Below, piece by piece: positions 26,217 to 36,232 of a stretch of 64,000 bases of DNA. The stretch's first letter is position 1. Each line of letters begins with the position of its first letter. The stretch comes from Mycolicibacterium sp. CH28 (lineage in GTDB: Bacteria > Actinomycetota > Actinomycetes > Mycobacteriales > Mycobacteriaceae). The notes beneath the pieces are model-generated. The model saw only the letters and a program-made list of their open reading frames with translations, made no database searches and was not told the DNA's origin. Position numbers and translations under genes: made by a program. The stretch covers positions 1 to 64,000 of the forward strand of contig NZ_SRLQ01000002.1 of NCBI RefSeq assembly GCF_004745805.1, in the 5' to 3' direction.

Positions 26217-28658
26217 ATGTCGGATCGCCCGCCGGCCGGCGCCACGCTCATCAAGCTCGCCTGGTGCTGCCTATTGGCAAGTGTGTTGCTGGCGGCTCTG
26301 CTATTTCCGGTGGTCGGCGGCGTCGGCCTGATTTCCAACCGCGCGTCCGACGTGGTGGCCAACGGCTCAGCCCAACTGGTCGAGGGCGAGGTGCCGGCCG
26401 TCACCACGATGGTTGACGCCAAGGGCAACACCATCGCGTGGCTGTATTCGCAGCGTCGCTTCGAGGTTCCCAGCGACAAGATCGCCGACACGATGAAACT
26501 GGCAATCGTCTCGATCGAGGACAAGCGATTTGCCGAACACAACGGCGTCGACTGGAAAGGCACCTTGACGGGCCTGGCCGGCTACGCCTCGGGAGACGTC
26601 GACACCCGCGGCGGATCCACCATCGAGCAGCAGTACGTCAAGAACTATCAGCTGCTGGTGATCGCCCAGACCGATGCCGAGAAGCGCGCCGCGATCGAGA
26701 CCACCCCGGCCCGCAAGCTGCGCGAGATCCGGATGGCGTTGACGCTGGACAAGACGTTCACCAAGCCCGAGATCCTGACTCGCTACCTCAACCTGGTCAG
26801 CTTCGGTAACGGCGCCTTCGGTATCCAGGACGCCGCGCAGACCTATTTCGGCGTCAATGCTTCCGATCTGAACTGGCAGCAGGCCGCGCTGCTCGCCGGG
26901 CTGGTGCAGTCGACCACCGCGCTGAATCCCTATACCAACCCCGACGGCGCCCTGGCCCGCCGCAACCTGGTGCTCGACACCATGATCGACAACGTGCCCG
27001 GCAAGGCCGATGAACTGCGCGCGGCTAAGGAGCAGCCGCTGGGCATCCTGCCGCAGCCCAACGAGCTGCCCCGGGGCTGTATCGCCGCGGGCGACCGTGC
27101 TTTCTTCTGCGACTACGTTCAGGAGTATCTGACCCGCGCCGGTATCAGCAAGGAGCAGCTGGCCAAAGGCGGCTACCTGATCAAGACCACGCTTGATCCC
27201 GACGTACAGAACTCGGTCAAGTCGGCCGTCAATACCTTCGCCGCCCCCGATATCCAGGGCATCGCGAGCGTGATGAGCGTGGTGCTGCCCGGTAAGGCCG
27301 CGCACCCGGTGGTCGCGATGGTGAGCAACCGCACCTACGGCCTCGACTCGGCACTCGGCGAAACCATGCAGCCGCAACCATTTTCGCTTGTCGGTGACGG
27401 CGCGGGGTCGATCTTCAAGATCTTCACCACGGCCGCCGCGCTGGACATGGGCATGGGCATCAACGCCAATCTGGATGCCCCGGTCCGGTTCGAGGCCAAG
27501 GGCCTGGGTAGCGGTGGAGCCAAGGGCTGCCCGAAGGACACCTGGTGTGTGCAGAACGCCGGTAACTACCGCGGCTCGATGAGTGTGACCGACGCGCTGG
27601 CCACCTCGCCCAACACCGCCTTCGCGAAGCTCATCTCCCAGGTCGGGGTGCAGCGCACCGTCGACATGGCCGTCAAGCTGGGCCTGCGCTCGTACGCCGA
27701 GCCCGGCACCGCCCGCCCCTACGAGCCGGGCACCAACGAGAGCCTGGCCGATTTCATCAAGCGCCAGAACCTGGGGTCCTTCACGCTCGGCCCGATCGAG
27801 GTGAATGCCCTCGAGCTGTCCAATGTCGCGGCGACGCTGGCTTCTGGAGGCGTGTGGTGCCCGCCGAGCCCGATCGACAAGCTCTACGACCGCAACGGCC
27901 ACGAGGTGTCGGTCACCACGGAGACCTGTGACCAGGTAGTCCCCGAAGGGCTGGCCAACACGCTGTCCAACGCGCTGAGCAAGGACGCGGTCAGTGGTAC
28001 CGCGGCCGGCTCGGCCAGCTCGGCGGGCTGGACGCTGCCGGTGTCGGGCAAGACCGGCACCACCGAGGCACACCGCTCGTCGGGCTTCCTGGGCTACACC
28101 AATCGCTACGCGGCGGCCGAATACATCTACGACGATTCGCCTACCCCGTCGGACCTGTGCTCGTGGCCGCTGCGCCAGTGCGGCGACGGAAACCTCTACG
28201 GTGGCAACGAGCCAGCCAAGACCTGGTTCACCGCGATGAAGCCGCTGGCCGACAGCTTCGGCGATATCGCCCTGCCGCCCACCGATCCGCGCTACGTCGA
28301 CGGCGGCCCGGGCTCTCGGGTGCCCAGCGTCGCGGGATTGACCCAGGAATCCGCGCGCGACCGGCTCAAGGACGCCGGCTTCCAGGTCGCCGACCAGTCC
28401 ACCCCGGTCAACAGCACCTCGCCGTCGGGCACGGTGGTGGGCACCTCGCCCGGTGGGCAGACCATCCCCGGCTCGATCGTCACGATCCAGATCAGCAACG
28501 GCATCCCGCCGCCACCGCCGCCACCGCCGGCCGGTCTTCCGCCGCCGATTCCCGGCATGGACGGTGCCCCGCCGTTCGGTCAGACCGTGGTCGAGATCCC
28601 CGGGCTACCACCGATCACGGTCCCGCTGCTGGCCCCGCCGGCACCGCCACCACCGTGA
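26217..28658 (+). CDS. ponA2: Bifunctional class A penicillin-binding protein PonA2
   Basis: An 813-residue peptidoglycan synthase (Rv3682). A short cytoplasmic tail and membrane helix (about residues 13-40) are followed by the glycosyltransferase domain with SIEDKRFAEHNGVD (Glu near 100) and GGSTIEQQYVKN. The transpeptidase domain has SIFK (Ser near 399), SPN (near 464) and KTGT (near 611). One PASTA domain (VPSVAGLTQESARDRLKDAGF, about residues 700-760) is followed by a Pro-rich tail. PonA2 supports survival under stress and non-replicating conditions in mycobacteria. Confidence 0.97.
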   Translation: MSDRPPAGATLIKLAWCCLLASVLLAALLFPVVGGVGLISNRASDVVANGSAQLVEGEVPAVTTMVDAKGNTIAWLYSQRRFEVPSDKIADTMKLAIVSIEDKRFAEHNGVDWKGTLTGLAGYASGDVDTRGGSTIEQQYVKNYQLLVIAQTDAEKRAAIETTPARKLREIRMALTLDKTFTKPEILTRYLNLVSFGNGAFGIQDAAQTYFGVNASDLNWQQAALLAGLVQSTTALNPYTNPDGALARRNLVLDTMIDNVPGKADELRAAKEQPLGILPQPNELPRGCIAAGDRAFFCDYVQEYLTRAGISKEQLAKGGYLIKTTLDPDVQNSVKSAVNTFAAPDIQGIASVMSVVLPGKAAHPVVAMVSNRTYGLDSALGETMQPQPFSLVGDGAGSIFKIFTTAAALDMGMGINANLDAPVRFEAKGLGSGGAKGCPKDTWCVQNAGNYRGSMSVTDALATSPNTAFAKLISQVGVQRTVDMAVKLGLRSYAEPGTARPYEPGTNESLADFIKRQNLGSFTLGPIEVNALELSNVAATLASGGVWCPPSPIDKLYDRNGHEVSVTTETCDQVVPEGLANTLSNALSKDAVSGTAAGSASSAGWTLPVSGKTGTTEAHRSSGFLGYTNRYAAAEYIYDDSPTPSDLCSWPLRQCGDGNLYGGNEPAKTWFTAMKPLADSFGDIALPPTDPRYVDGGPGSRVPSVAGLTQESARDRLKDAGFQVADQSTPVNSTSPSGTVVGTSPGGQTIPGSIVTIQISNGIPPPPPPPPAGLPPPIPGMDGAPPFGQTVVEIPGLPPITVPLLAPPAPPPP

Positions 28659-28732
28659 CGCCGGGGTGACGTCGTAATTTCACAGCCGTCTCGGCGGGCT
28701 GCACAACAGGACGTGGCAGTACTCTCTCCGGT

Positions 28733-29689
28733 ATGGCTGTGCAGTCCGCAGTGAAGTCCTCGGCCCTCCTGGCAGCGGGTTCCGCCGCGCTCGCCGTCGG
28801 CTACGCCACCGTGATCGAGCGCAACGCCTTCGTCGTGCGCGAAGTCACCATGCCCGTGCTGTCGCCGGGATCCACACCGTTGCGGGTGCTGCACCTCAGT
28901 GACATCCACATGCTCCCGACGCAGCGGCGCAAGCAGGCCTGGCTACGCGAGCTGGCCCGCTGGGAGCCAGATCTGGTGGTCAATACCGGTGACAACCTGT
29001 CGCACCCCAAGGCGGTGCCCGCGGTGGTTCAGGCCGTCGGTGATCTGCTGTCGGTGCCCGGGGTCTTCGTCTTCGGCAGCAACGACTACTTCGCCCCGAA
29101 GATGAAGAACCCGGCCAAGTACCTGACCGACCGCGACCATCGCCTGCACGGCAGCCCGCTGCCGTGGCAGGACCTGCGGGCGGCGTTCACTGAGCGCGGC
29201 TGGCTCGACCTGACCCATACCAAGCGCGACTTAGAAGTGGCCGGGCTGACGATCGCCGCCGCCGGTGTCGACGACGCTCATCTGGGCCGCGACCGCTACG
29301 ACACCATCGCCGGACCGGCAAACCCGACGGCCAATCTCACGCTGGGCGTGACGCATGCTCCCTATACGCGGGTGCTGGACCGTTTCGCTGCCGACGGCTA
29401 CCAGTTGGTGATGGCCGGCCACACCCACGGCGGACAGCTGTGCCTGCCGTTCTACGGCGCGATCGTCACCAACTGCGACCTGGACCGCTCGCGGGCCAAG
29501 GGCGCCTCACGCTGGGGAGCCGAGACCGCGCTGCACGTCTCGGCCGGCATCGGCACTTCGCCGTTCGCGCCGTTCCGGTTCTGCTGCCGTCCCGAGGCCA
29601 CCCTCCTGACGCTGGTCGCGGCGCCGACCGGCGGTCACGACCAGACGCACGGTGTCGTGCGGTCCTCGCCGACCGCGTCGGTACGGTGA
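28733..29689 (+). CDS. Membrane-associated metallophosphoesterase, Rv3683-like
   Basis: A 318-residue protein with an N-terminal hydrophobic segment ([17 protein letters not shown]). The calcineurin-like motifs follow in order: LSDIHM, NTGDN, GSNDYF, GVTHAPY and MAGHTHGGQ. This is the YkuE/LpxH-like two-metal phosphodiesterase set. The hydrophobic start suggests membrane attachment and a lipid-linked substrate, but none is known. The ATG at 28733 follows a 74-bp gap after ponA2. The stop overlaps the cds1 start by 4 nt (GTGA). Confidence 0.9.
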   Translation: MAVQSAVKSSALLAAGSAALAVGYATVIERNAFVVREVTMPVLSPGSTPLRVLHLSDIHMLPTQRRKQAWLRELARWEPDLVVNTGDNLSHPKAVPAVVQAVGDLLSVPGVFVFGSNDYFAPKMKNPAKYLTDRDHRLHGSPLPWQDLRAAFTERGWLDLTHTKRDLEVAGLTIAAAGVDDAHLGRDRYDTIAGPANPTANLTLGVTHAPYTRVLDRFAADGYQLVMAGHTHGGQLCLPFYGAIVTNCDLDRSRAKGASRWGAETALHVSAGIGTSPFAPFRFCCRPEATLLTLVAAPTGGHDQTHGVVRSSPTASVR

Positions 29690-30777
29690 CCGTCGCCGCT
29701 CACAGCCAACCCCGGTGCTGGGTAGACCGCGCGATCCGGCTGATCGCGGCCGATGCGCGCCGTAGCGCCGACACTCATCTGCTCCGCTACCCGCTGCCGT
29801 CGGCGTGGTCCGAGAGCGTGGACGTCGCCCTGTACCTGAAGGACGAATCGACCCACATCACCGGCAGCCTCAAGCACCGATTGGCCCGCTCGTTGTTCCT
29901 CTACGGGCTGTGCAACGGCTGGATCGATGAACACACGACGATCGTGGAGGCCTCATCCGGGTCGACGGCGGTGTCGGAGGCGTATTTCGCGGCGCTGCTG
30001 GGCCTGCCGTTCGTCGCGGTGATCCCCGCGACGACCAGCGCCAGCAAGATCCGGCTGATCGAAGCCCAGGGCGGTCGCTGCCATCTGGTCGACCAGCCCG
30101 GCGAGGTCTACGCCGCGGCTCAGCGGATCGCCGACGAAACCGGCGGACATTACCTGGACCAGTTCACCAACGCCGAGCGCGCCACCGACTGGCGGGGCAA
30201 CAACAACATCGCCGAGTCGATCTTCGAGCAGATGAGCGACGAGACCCACCCAATCCCCGCGTGGATTGTGGTGGGGGCCGGTACCGGGGGCACCAGCGCC
30301 ACTATCGGGCGCTATATCCGGTACCGGCGCCACCACACCAAGCTCTGCGTGGTCGATCCGGAGAACTCCGCGTTCTTCCGCTGCTACGCGGAGGGCCGGC
30401 GCGACGTGACCGGGCTGCCGTCGCGAATCGAGGGGATCGGCCGCCCCCGGGTGGAGCCGTCCTTCCTGCCCAAGCTCGTCGACCGGATGGAGTGTGTGCC
30501 CGACAGCGCCTCGGTGGCGACCGCGCACCACGTGTCGCGGGTGCTGGGGCGCCGAGTCGGGCCGTCCACGGGAACCAACATCTGGGGCGCATTCAGCCTG
30601 CTGGCCGAGATGGTTTCCGCTGGTGTCGGCGGATCGGTGGTCACCCTGATCGCCGACAGCGGAGACCGCTACGCCGACACCTACTTCGACGCCGACTGGT
30701 TATCGGCTCACAACCTCGACCCGAGTGAGCACGCGGGCGCGCTGGCCGGGTTCGAGCGTTCCTGCTCCTGGATCTGA
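29686..30777 (+). CDS. cds1: PLP-dependent cysteine desulfhydrase (Rv3684)
   Basis: A 363-residue fold-type II PLP enzyme of the cysteine synthase/cystathionine beta-synthase group. The PLP Lys is in [12 protein letters not shown]. The phosphate loop is [12 protein letters not shown], and the substrate loop is [13 protein letters not shown]. The M. tuberculosis orthologue Rv3684 (Cds1) releases H2S from cysteine (reported). GTG at 29686 was chosen because the protein then starts like the homologue and overlaps the phosphoesterase stop by 4 nt. The last 70 bp are antisense to a possible small gene. Confidence 0.9.
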   Translation: MTVAAHSQPRCWVDRAIRLIAADARRSADTHLLRYPLPSAWSESVDVALYLKDESTHITGSLKHRLARSLFLYGLCNGWIDEHTTIVEASSGSTAVSEAYFAALLGLPFVAVIPATTSASKIRLIEAQGGRCHLVDQPGEVYAAAQRIADETGGHYLDQFTNAERATDWRGNNNIAESIFEQMSDETHPIPAWIVVGAGTGGTSATIGRYIRYRRHHTKLCVVDPENSAFFRCYAEGRRDVTGLPSRIEGIGRPRVEPSFLPKLVDRMECVPDSASVATAHHVSRVLGRRVGPSTGTNIWGAFSLLAEMVSAGVGGSVVTLIADSGDRYADTYFDADWLSAHNLDPSEHAGALAGFERSCSWI

Positions 30778-30878
30778 TCGGGGTCTTCGATCGCGTCGTA
30801 GTCGCCGGTCACGACCAGCCACAACGCCGCAAGCAGGAAGAATCCCCCGTACACCACGGCCCCCAAAGCGGTCATCAT
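30708..30878 (-). CDS. Possible 56-residue single-pass membrane protein
   Basis: A small ORF starting ATG-ATG at 30878: one strongly hydrophobic segment ([16 protein letters not shown]) followed by an acidic stretch ([17 protein letters not shown]) and a short tail. AGGTTAGGCGG precedes the start. The 3' part runs antisense over the end of cds1. The composition (membrane helix plus acidic tail, GC-rich third positions up to the overlap) looks coding, but no homologue is recognised. Confidence 0.5.
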   Translation of the reverse strand: MMTALGAVVYGGFFLLAALWLVVTGDYDAIEDPDQIQEQERSNPASAPACSLGSRL

Positions 30879-31043
30879 CCGCCTAACCTTTCCCTGCCCG
30901 GCTTGTTTGTCTCGCCGCTAGTTTCCATAACGCCACCGACATCGCAGATCCATCCCTCGCCGCGCGCCACGACTCCGGTCACCGCTGCGACAAGCCGTTT
31001 GGCTTCGCACGGGTCAGGTGCGATACGCTGTCGTGGCTTCACG

Positions 31044-31117
<74 letters not shown>

Positions 31118-31137
31118 CTCGCGTTTGTGCAGACAGA

Positions 31138-31175
31138 GGGCTCTGATCCGGTTCAACGGGTCGGAGCCCTTTTTC
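31138..31175 (+). terminator. Rho-independent terminator of tRNA-Pro
   Basis: GGGCTC (31138-31143) pairs with GAGCCC (31164-31169), with further GA/TC and CC/GG pairing inward, followed by TTTTT. It lies 20 nt after the tRNA. Confidence 0.88.
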
Positions 31176-31215
31176 GTAGTGGGTGCCGCCCTCGGCGTCG
31201 GTGTAGAAGTACACC

Positions 31216-32541
31216 ATGCGTGGTTACTGGTTCGACGTCTCGCTGATCGCCGTCTTGATGGTGGTCAACGGCATCCTCGCCGGCAGCGAGATCACGCTGA
31301 TTTCGCTGCGCGAGGGGCAGTTGAAGGCGATGGAGCGCCGCGGTACTCGCCGTGCCCACACCGTCGTTCGGCTGGCCCGCGACCCCAACCGGTTTCTGGG
31401 CACCATTCAGCTTGGCATCACCCTCGCCGGTTATCTGGCTTCGGCGACCGCCGCGGTGACTCTGGCTCTTCCCGTGGTCGCCGCGCTGCGCGGTGTCCTC
31501 GGCCAAGCAGCTGAGCCCGCCGGCATCGCTGTCGTCACCTTCGTCTTGACCGCGGTCAACCTGGTCGTCGGCGAACTCACGCCCAAGCGGCTCGGGATGC
31601 AGTACTCCCAAGTCTGGTCACTTGCGGTGGCCCGCCCGCTGAATTTTCTGGCCATGGTGTCCCGGCCGTTGACCTGGCTGCTCGGCGAGGCCACCGATAT
31701 CCTGGTTCGGCTCCTGGGCGGCAACCCGGACGCCGGTCGGGAGCAGCTGTCACCACAGGAACTGCGCGAACTCGTGATCGGCCACCCAGGGCTCAGTGCT
31801 GAGCAGCGCACCATCATCACGGGGGCGCTGGAGATCCGCGAACGTAGCCTGCGCGAGGTATTGGTTCCACGCCGTGCCGTCGTAACGCTGCCCGACGACA
31901 TGGACGTGACAGCTGCACGCACCGAGTTGGCCCAGGCTGGTCACTCCCGCGCCCCGGTCGTGCGGGCACACGACTTGGACTACCCGATCGGCGTCGTACA
32001 TCTCCGTGACTTGCTCGGTGAAGACGGCACCGTCGGTGCAGTGGCCCGCCCCACCTTTGACCTACCGGAGAGCCTGCAAGTCTCGGAGGCACTGCGCCGC
32101 TTCAAATCCGAGCGTCAACAGTTCGCACTCGTCATCGACGAGCGCGGTGGCGTCGCGGGCATCGTCACATTGGAAGACGTTCTCGAAGAAATCGTCGGCG
32201 AGATCTACGACGAGACGGACCGCGACATCCTGGCGGTTCGCAACATGCCGGACGGCTCGATCGTCGTCCCCGGGAGCTTCCCCATCCATGACCTTCCGGA
32301 CATCAACGTCGAGATATTCAATGTCCGAGGCGATTACACGACAATTGCCGGGCTGGTCCTGGCACGGCTGGGCCGGATCCCGACGACGGGCGGTGACCGC
32401 GTCGACATACCCAACTGGACCATCGAGGTGACCAACGTCGCGGATCACGCGATCACCGAAGTGCGGCTGATACCTGTCGCCGCGCACCAGCACGACTCCG
32501 CGGCGGATGCCGACCCACCGGGTGCAGAGCCCGCCGGTTAG
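31216..32541 (+). CDS. HlyC/CorC (CNNM) family transporter with CBS pair
   Basis: A 441-residue protein with an N-terminal DUF21/CNNM membrane domain of about four helices (residues 1-150; GSEITLISLREGQLKAM, GTIQLGITLAGYLAS, VNLVVGELTPKRLG). Two CBS domains follow (about 205-330, including RGGVAGIVTLEDVLEEIVGE), then a C-terminal CorC/HlyC transporter-associated domain. Family members move or sense Mg2+/Co2+ and bind adenine nucleotides in the CBS pair. It is not part of the M. tuberculosis Rv3684-Rv3688c stretch, so this is a local difference. Confidence 0.9.
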   Translation: MRGYWFDVSLIAVLMVVNGILAGSEITLISLREGQLKAMERRGTRRAHTVVRLARDPNRFLGTIQLGITLAGYLASATAAVTLALPVVAALRGVLGQAAEPAGIAVVTFVLTAVNLVVGELTPKRLGMQYSQVWSLAVARPLNFLAMVSRPLTWLLGEATDILVRLLGGNPDAGREQLSPQELRELVIGHPGLSAEQRTIITGALEIRERSLREVLVPRRAVVTLPDDMDVTAARTELAQAGHSRAPVVRAHDLDYPIGVVHLRDLLGEDGTVGAVARPTFDLPESLQVSEALRRFKSERQQFALVIDERGGVAGIVTLEDVLEEIVGEIYDETDRDILAVRNMPDGSIVVPGSFPIHDLPDINVEIFNVRGDYTTIAGLVLARLGRIPTTGGDRVDIPNWTIEVTNVADHAITEVRLIPVAAHQHDSAADADPPGAEPAG

Positions 32542-32557
32542 GGACCAATGGCTCCTG
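32538..32557 (+). promoter_or_regulatory. Possible DosR-type box upstream of usp-ctpF
   Basis: The 20-mer TTAGGGACCAATGGCTCCTG has a good left half-site (GGGAC) and central AA against the remembered DosR consensus (TTSGGGACTWWAGTCCCSAA), but a weak right half; about 14 of 20 positions fit. A TAACGT at 32578-32583 would place its centre near -42. The downstream usp-ctpF pair resembles Rv1996-Rv1997, which are DosR-controlled in M. tuberculosis. Confidence 0.4.
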
Positions 32558-32613
32558 ACGCCGCTGCGTATCCTCAGTAACGTTGCCCCTCGAGCGCCCC
32601 TCGGAGGTGTGTT

Positions 32614-33489
32614 GTGTCGATGAAACTAGTTGTGGGGTACGACGGTTCGCCGGCGGCTAACGCGGCCATCGGAGCCGGTGCGCTGCTTTTCCCTGGTGCC
32701 CACAGCTTTATCACCCATGTGTGGGTTCCGCCCTTCGCCAGCGATCGGATCCGTCGGCGGCTGCGGGCGCAGGCTCGAAACCTCGAGGAATTCATGGAAC
32801 TGGTCGAACAGGAGGGCCAGCGCGAGGCGCAGCGCATTGCCGCGACGGGCGTCACACTGGCCCGCGCGGCCGGGTGGAACGCGGAACCGCTGGTGAAGCA
32901 GACCTTTGGCGCCGAAGGCGTCGCCATCACCCGAGCCGCCGATGACGTGCATGCTGACGCGGTACTCGTCGGCACCCGCGGACTCGGGGGCACCCAGGCG
33001 TTGTTGGGAAGCGTCTCGGACATGGTCGTGCACTACTGCGGCCGGCCCGTCGCCGTAATCCCGCACCCGATGCTGGGGAGCGAGTATGACGCGCTGTCCG
33101 ACGGACCCGTGGTCATCGGCTGGGACGGCTCGTCGGGCGCTGCAGCCGCGGCTGCAGCCGCGGCCCGGTTCTTTCCGCGGCGCGACATGGTGCTCGTGTC
33201 CGTCGATGACGGCGCCGCCAGCCCACCCGCTGCCCCAGCCCAGATTCAAGACCGAATCATGGGTCACCTGAATATTCAACCCACCCTCGCCTTTCGCAGC
33301 CGCGGCATCGCAGACGCCCTGATCGGGGCCGCCAGCGACAGCAATGCGGCTGCCGTCGTGGTCGGGTCGCGCGGACAATCCCCGGTCCGCGAGATCCTCT
33401 TGGGCAGCGTCGCCATGGGCACCCTCCACCGCAGCCATCGCCCCATCGTGGTCGTTCCCAGCGAGTGGGCAGTCGCGGCGCCGGCATGA
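32614..33489 (+). CDS. Tandem universal stress protein, Rv1996-like
   Basis: A 291-residue protein with two Usp domains (about residues 1-148 and 158-291). Both retain the ATP-binding pattern: VGTRGLGG with ALLGSVS in the first and VGSRGQSP with ILLGSVAMG in the second. Each starts with the strand-loop VVGYDGS or VIGWDGS. Two-domain ATP-binding Usps are typical of the mycobacterial dormancy regulon. GTG at 32614 was taken; an ATG two codons later is possible. The stop overlaps the ctpF start by 4 nt (ATGA). Confidence 0.9.
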   Translation: MSMKLVVGYDGSPAANAAIGAGALLFPGAHSFITHVWVPPFASDRIRRRLRAQARNLEEFMELVEQEGQREAQRIAATGVTLARAAGWNAEPLVKQTFGAEGVAITRAADDVHADAVLVGTRGLGGTQALLGSVSDMVVHYCGRPVAVIPHPMLGSEYDALSDGPVVIGWDGSSGAAAAAAAAARFFPRRDMVLVSVDDGAASPPAAPAQIQDRIMGHLNIQPTLAFRSRGIADALIGAASDSNAAAVVVGSRGQSPVREILLGSVAMGTLHRSHRPIVVVPSEWAVAAPA

Positions 33490-36209
33490 CCGAAACCGTT
33501 GTGGCCACGCCCGCCCATCACGGCCTTCCGGTACACGAAGTGGTCCTCCTGCTGGAGACGGATCCACATCGGGGCCTGCCGGAAAGCGAAGCGGCCCAAC
33601 GCCTGGATCGATTTGGACCCAACGCTCTGCCGGCAGATACGGGCACCGGCTTGGCGGTACGCATACTTCGGCAGTTCCACCATCCACTGATCTACGTTCT
33701 GCTCGCGTCGGCTGCTGTCACGGCCGGCCTGCGCGAATATGTGGACTCCGCAGTGATTCTCAGCGTGGTTGCGATCAACGCACTGGTCGGATTCATACAG
33801 GAGTCCAAGGCCGAGGCCGCGCTGGCCGGGCTGCGTTCGCTGATTCAGACCCCGGCCAAGGTCGTGCGCGATGGTCACCAGCACACCGTGCCTTCCGACG
33901 TTCTAGTGCCCGGCGATCTCGTGGTGTTGGAATCTGGTGACAAGGTGCCGGCCGATCTGCGGCTGGTACGCGAGAGCGAACTCACGGTGAACGAGTCCGC
34001 ACTGACCGGCGAGCCGATGCCGGTCTGTAAGGACGAGATAGCCGTACCAGAGTCGACGCCGGTGGCAGATCGTCACAATATGGTCTATTCAGGTACCCTG
34101 GTCACTACCGGGACGGGTGCCGGAGTAGTTGTATCGACCGGTGCAACAACAGAATTGGGCGAGATTCATCGCCTGGTGAGCTCCGCAGACACCCTCGCCA
34201 CGCCGCTGACGACCAAGCTTGCGCGGTTCAGCAAGATCCTGACCGTCACCATCCTGGGATTGGCGGCCGTGACGTTCGGTGTTGGCCTGTTGCGCCGGCA
34301 AGATGCCGTCGAAACATTCACCGCCGCAATCGCGCTGGCGGTCGGGGCCATCCCGGAAGGACTGCCGGCCGCCGTCACCATCACGCTGGCCATTGGGGTG
34401 TCGCGAATGGCAAAGCGCGGCGCGGTGATCCGCCGTCTACCCGCGGTAGAGACTCTCGGCAGCACGACCGTGATATGCGCCGACAAGACCGGAACTCTCA
34501 CCGAGAACCAGATGACCGTCGAGGTGGTGTGGACTCCCGCCGGCACAGTCCAGGTGAGCGGGTCCGGCTATAACCCCGACGGCACCATGCGCGGTCATGA
34601 CGGTGCACCGGCATCGCCGGCGGACAATGCGGCACTGCGGTGGTCACTTCTGGCAGGAGTGCACTGTTCCGATGCCGTGTTGGCCCACGACGGCAAGGGC
34701 TGGGATGTCGTCGGGGACCCCACTGAGGGGGCGATGCTCGTCGCAGCCGCCAAAGGCGGACTGGATCCGGACCGGCTCGTCGACGCTTTGCCTCGGGTGG
34801 CGTCGATCCCGTTCAGCTCGGAGCGCCAGTACATGGCCACGCTGCACCGAGCCGACGACCTTACGCACGTCGTGCTGGCCAAAGGAGCCGTGGAGCGCAT
34901 GCTCGAGCTGTGCGGTCAGCAGATGGCTGCCGACGGCACCTTGCGCCCGCTGGATCGCAGCGCAATCCTGGAGGCCGCCGGGCGGCTGACCTCTCGGGGC
35001 CTGCGGGTACTGGCCACCGCAGTTCGTACCGAGTGCCCGATCGACGAGTTCGGCGAAGACACTCTGCCGGGTTCGTTGGTGCTCACCGGTCTGCAGGCAA
35101 TGCTCGATCCACCGCGCCCAGCCGCCGCTTCCGCCGTAGCCGCGTGCCACGGTGCCGGCATCAAAGTGAAGATGATCACCGGCGACCACGCAAGCACTGC
35201 CGCGTCGATCGCCGCCGACGTCGGCGTCTTGAGTGAAGACGACTCGCCGGCGACCGTACTGACCGGCACCGATCTGGCCGCTGTGGAGCCAGCGGAGTTC
35301 CCTGGCACCGTGAACCGGGCGAAGGTGTTCGCCAGGGTCTCCCCGGAACAGAAGCTGCGACTGGTAGAAGCCCTCCAGACCGCCGGCCACGTGGTGGCGA
35401 TGACTGGCGACGGTGTCAACGACGCACCTGCGCTGCGACAGGCCAGCATCGGCGTGGCAATGGGCCGAAGTGGCACCGAAGTGGCCAAGGACGCCGCCGA
35501 CATGGTCCTGACCGACGACGACTTCGCCACGATCGAAGCCGCGGTCGAAGAGGGCCGCGGCGTATTCGACAACCTCACCAAGTTCATCGCCTGGACCCTG
35601 CCGACCAACCTCGGCGAGGGCCTGGTGATCCTCGCCGCCATAGCGTTCGGCGCCGCGCTGCCGATCCTGCCCACCCAGATCCTGTGGATCAACATGACCA
35701 CGGCCGTCGCGCTGGGCCTCATGCTCGCCTTCGAACCAAAAGAGGCCGGCATCATGTTGCGCACGCCGCGTGATCCCGACGAACCGCTGCTGACGCGTGC
35801 GCTGGTGACCCGAATCCTCCTGGTGTCGACCCTGCTGGTCGCCAGCTCTTGGTGGTTGTTCGACTGGGAGTTGCGCAACGGTGCCGGCTTGCCCGAGGCA
35901 CGCACCTCGGCACTGAACCTCTTCGTAGTAGTCGAGGCGTTCTATTTGTTCAGCTGCCGATCACTGACCCGCTCGTTCTGGCACGTCGGGGTTTTCTCCA
36001 ACCGCTGGCTGATTCTCGGCGTCGCCGTGCAGGGCATCGCCCAGCTAGCCATTACCTATCTGCCGAGCATGAACACGGTGTTCGGCACGGCGCCAATCGG
36101 CGCCGCCGCGTGGGTACGCATCTTCGCTCTCGCGACCGCGGTCAGCGTCGTCGTCGGAGTCGACAAATGGCTGCGGCGCAAGTACGCAGCCCGCCGGGCA
36201 CAGCGCTAG
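33486..36209 (+). CDS. ctpF: P-type cation ATPase CtpF (P2 type)
   Basis: A 907-residue P2-type ATPase closely resembling M. tuberculosis CtpF (Rv1997), a Ca2+-type pump in the plasma membrane. The N-terminal actuator domain contains LTGEPMP. The conserved Pro motif PEGLPAAV lies in M4. The phosphorylated Asp333 is in DKTGTLTENQM. KGAVERM lies in the nucleotide domain, and MTGDGVNDAPALRQA is the hinge. Six C-terminal hydrophobic segments complete ten helices. The true start is the ATG at 33486 inside the usp stop codon. Adjacent Usp plus CtpF is the same gene pair as Rv1996-Rv1997. Confidence 0.95.
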   Translation: MTETVVATPAHHGLPVHEVVLLLETDPHRGLPESEAAQRLDRFGPNALPADTGTGLAVRILRQFHHPLIYVLLASAAVTAGLREYVDSAVILSVVAINALVGFIQESKAEAALAGLRSLIQTPAKVVRDGHQHTVPSDVLVPGDLVVLESGDKVPADLRLVRESELTVNESALTGEPMPVCKDEIAVPESTPVADRHNMVYSGTLVTTGTGAGVVVSTGATTELGEIHRLVSSADTLATPLTTKLARFSKILTVTILGLAAVTFGVGLLRRQDAVETFTAAIALAVGAIPEGLPAAVTITLAIGVSRMAKRGAVIRRLPAVETLGSTTVICADKTGTLTENQMTVEVVWTPAGTVQVSGSGYNPDGTMRGHDGAPASPADNAALRWSLLAGVHCSDAVLAHDGKGWDVVGDPTEGAMLVAAAKGGLDPDRLVDALPRVASIPFSSERQYMATLHRADDLTHVVLAKGAVERMLELCGQQMAADGTLRPLDRSAILEAAGRLTSRGLRVLATAVRTECPIDEFGEDTLPGSLVLTGLQAMLDPPRPAAASAVAACHGAGIKVKMITGDHASTAASIAADVGVLSEDDSPATVLTGTDLAAVEPAEFPGTVNRAKVFARVSPEQKLRLVEALQTAGHVVAMTGDGVNDAPALRQASIGVAMGRSGTEVAKDAADMVLTDDDFATIEAAVEEGRGVFDNLTKFIAWTLPTNLGEGLVILAAIAFGAALPILPTQILWINMTTAVALGLMLAFEPKEAGIMLRTPRDPDEPLLTRALVTRILLVSTLLVASSWWLFDWELRNGAGLPEARTSALNLFVVVEAFYLFSCRSLTRSFWHVGVFSNRWLILGVAVQGIAQLAITYLPSMNTVFGTAPIGAAAWVRIFALATAVSVVVGVDKWLRRKYAARRAQR

Positions 36210-36232
36210 CTAAGCCCCGCGGACCGGCGTGA

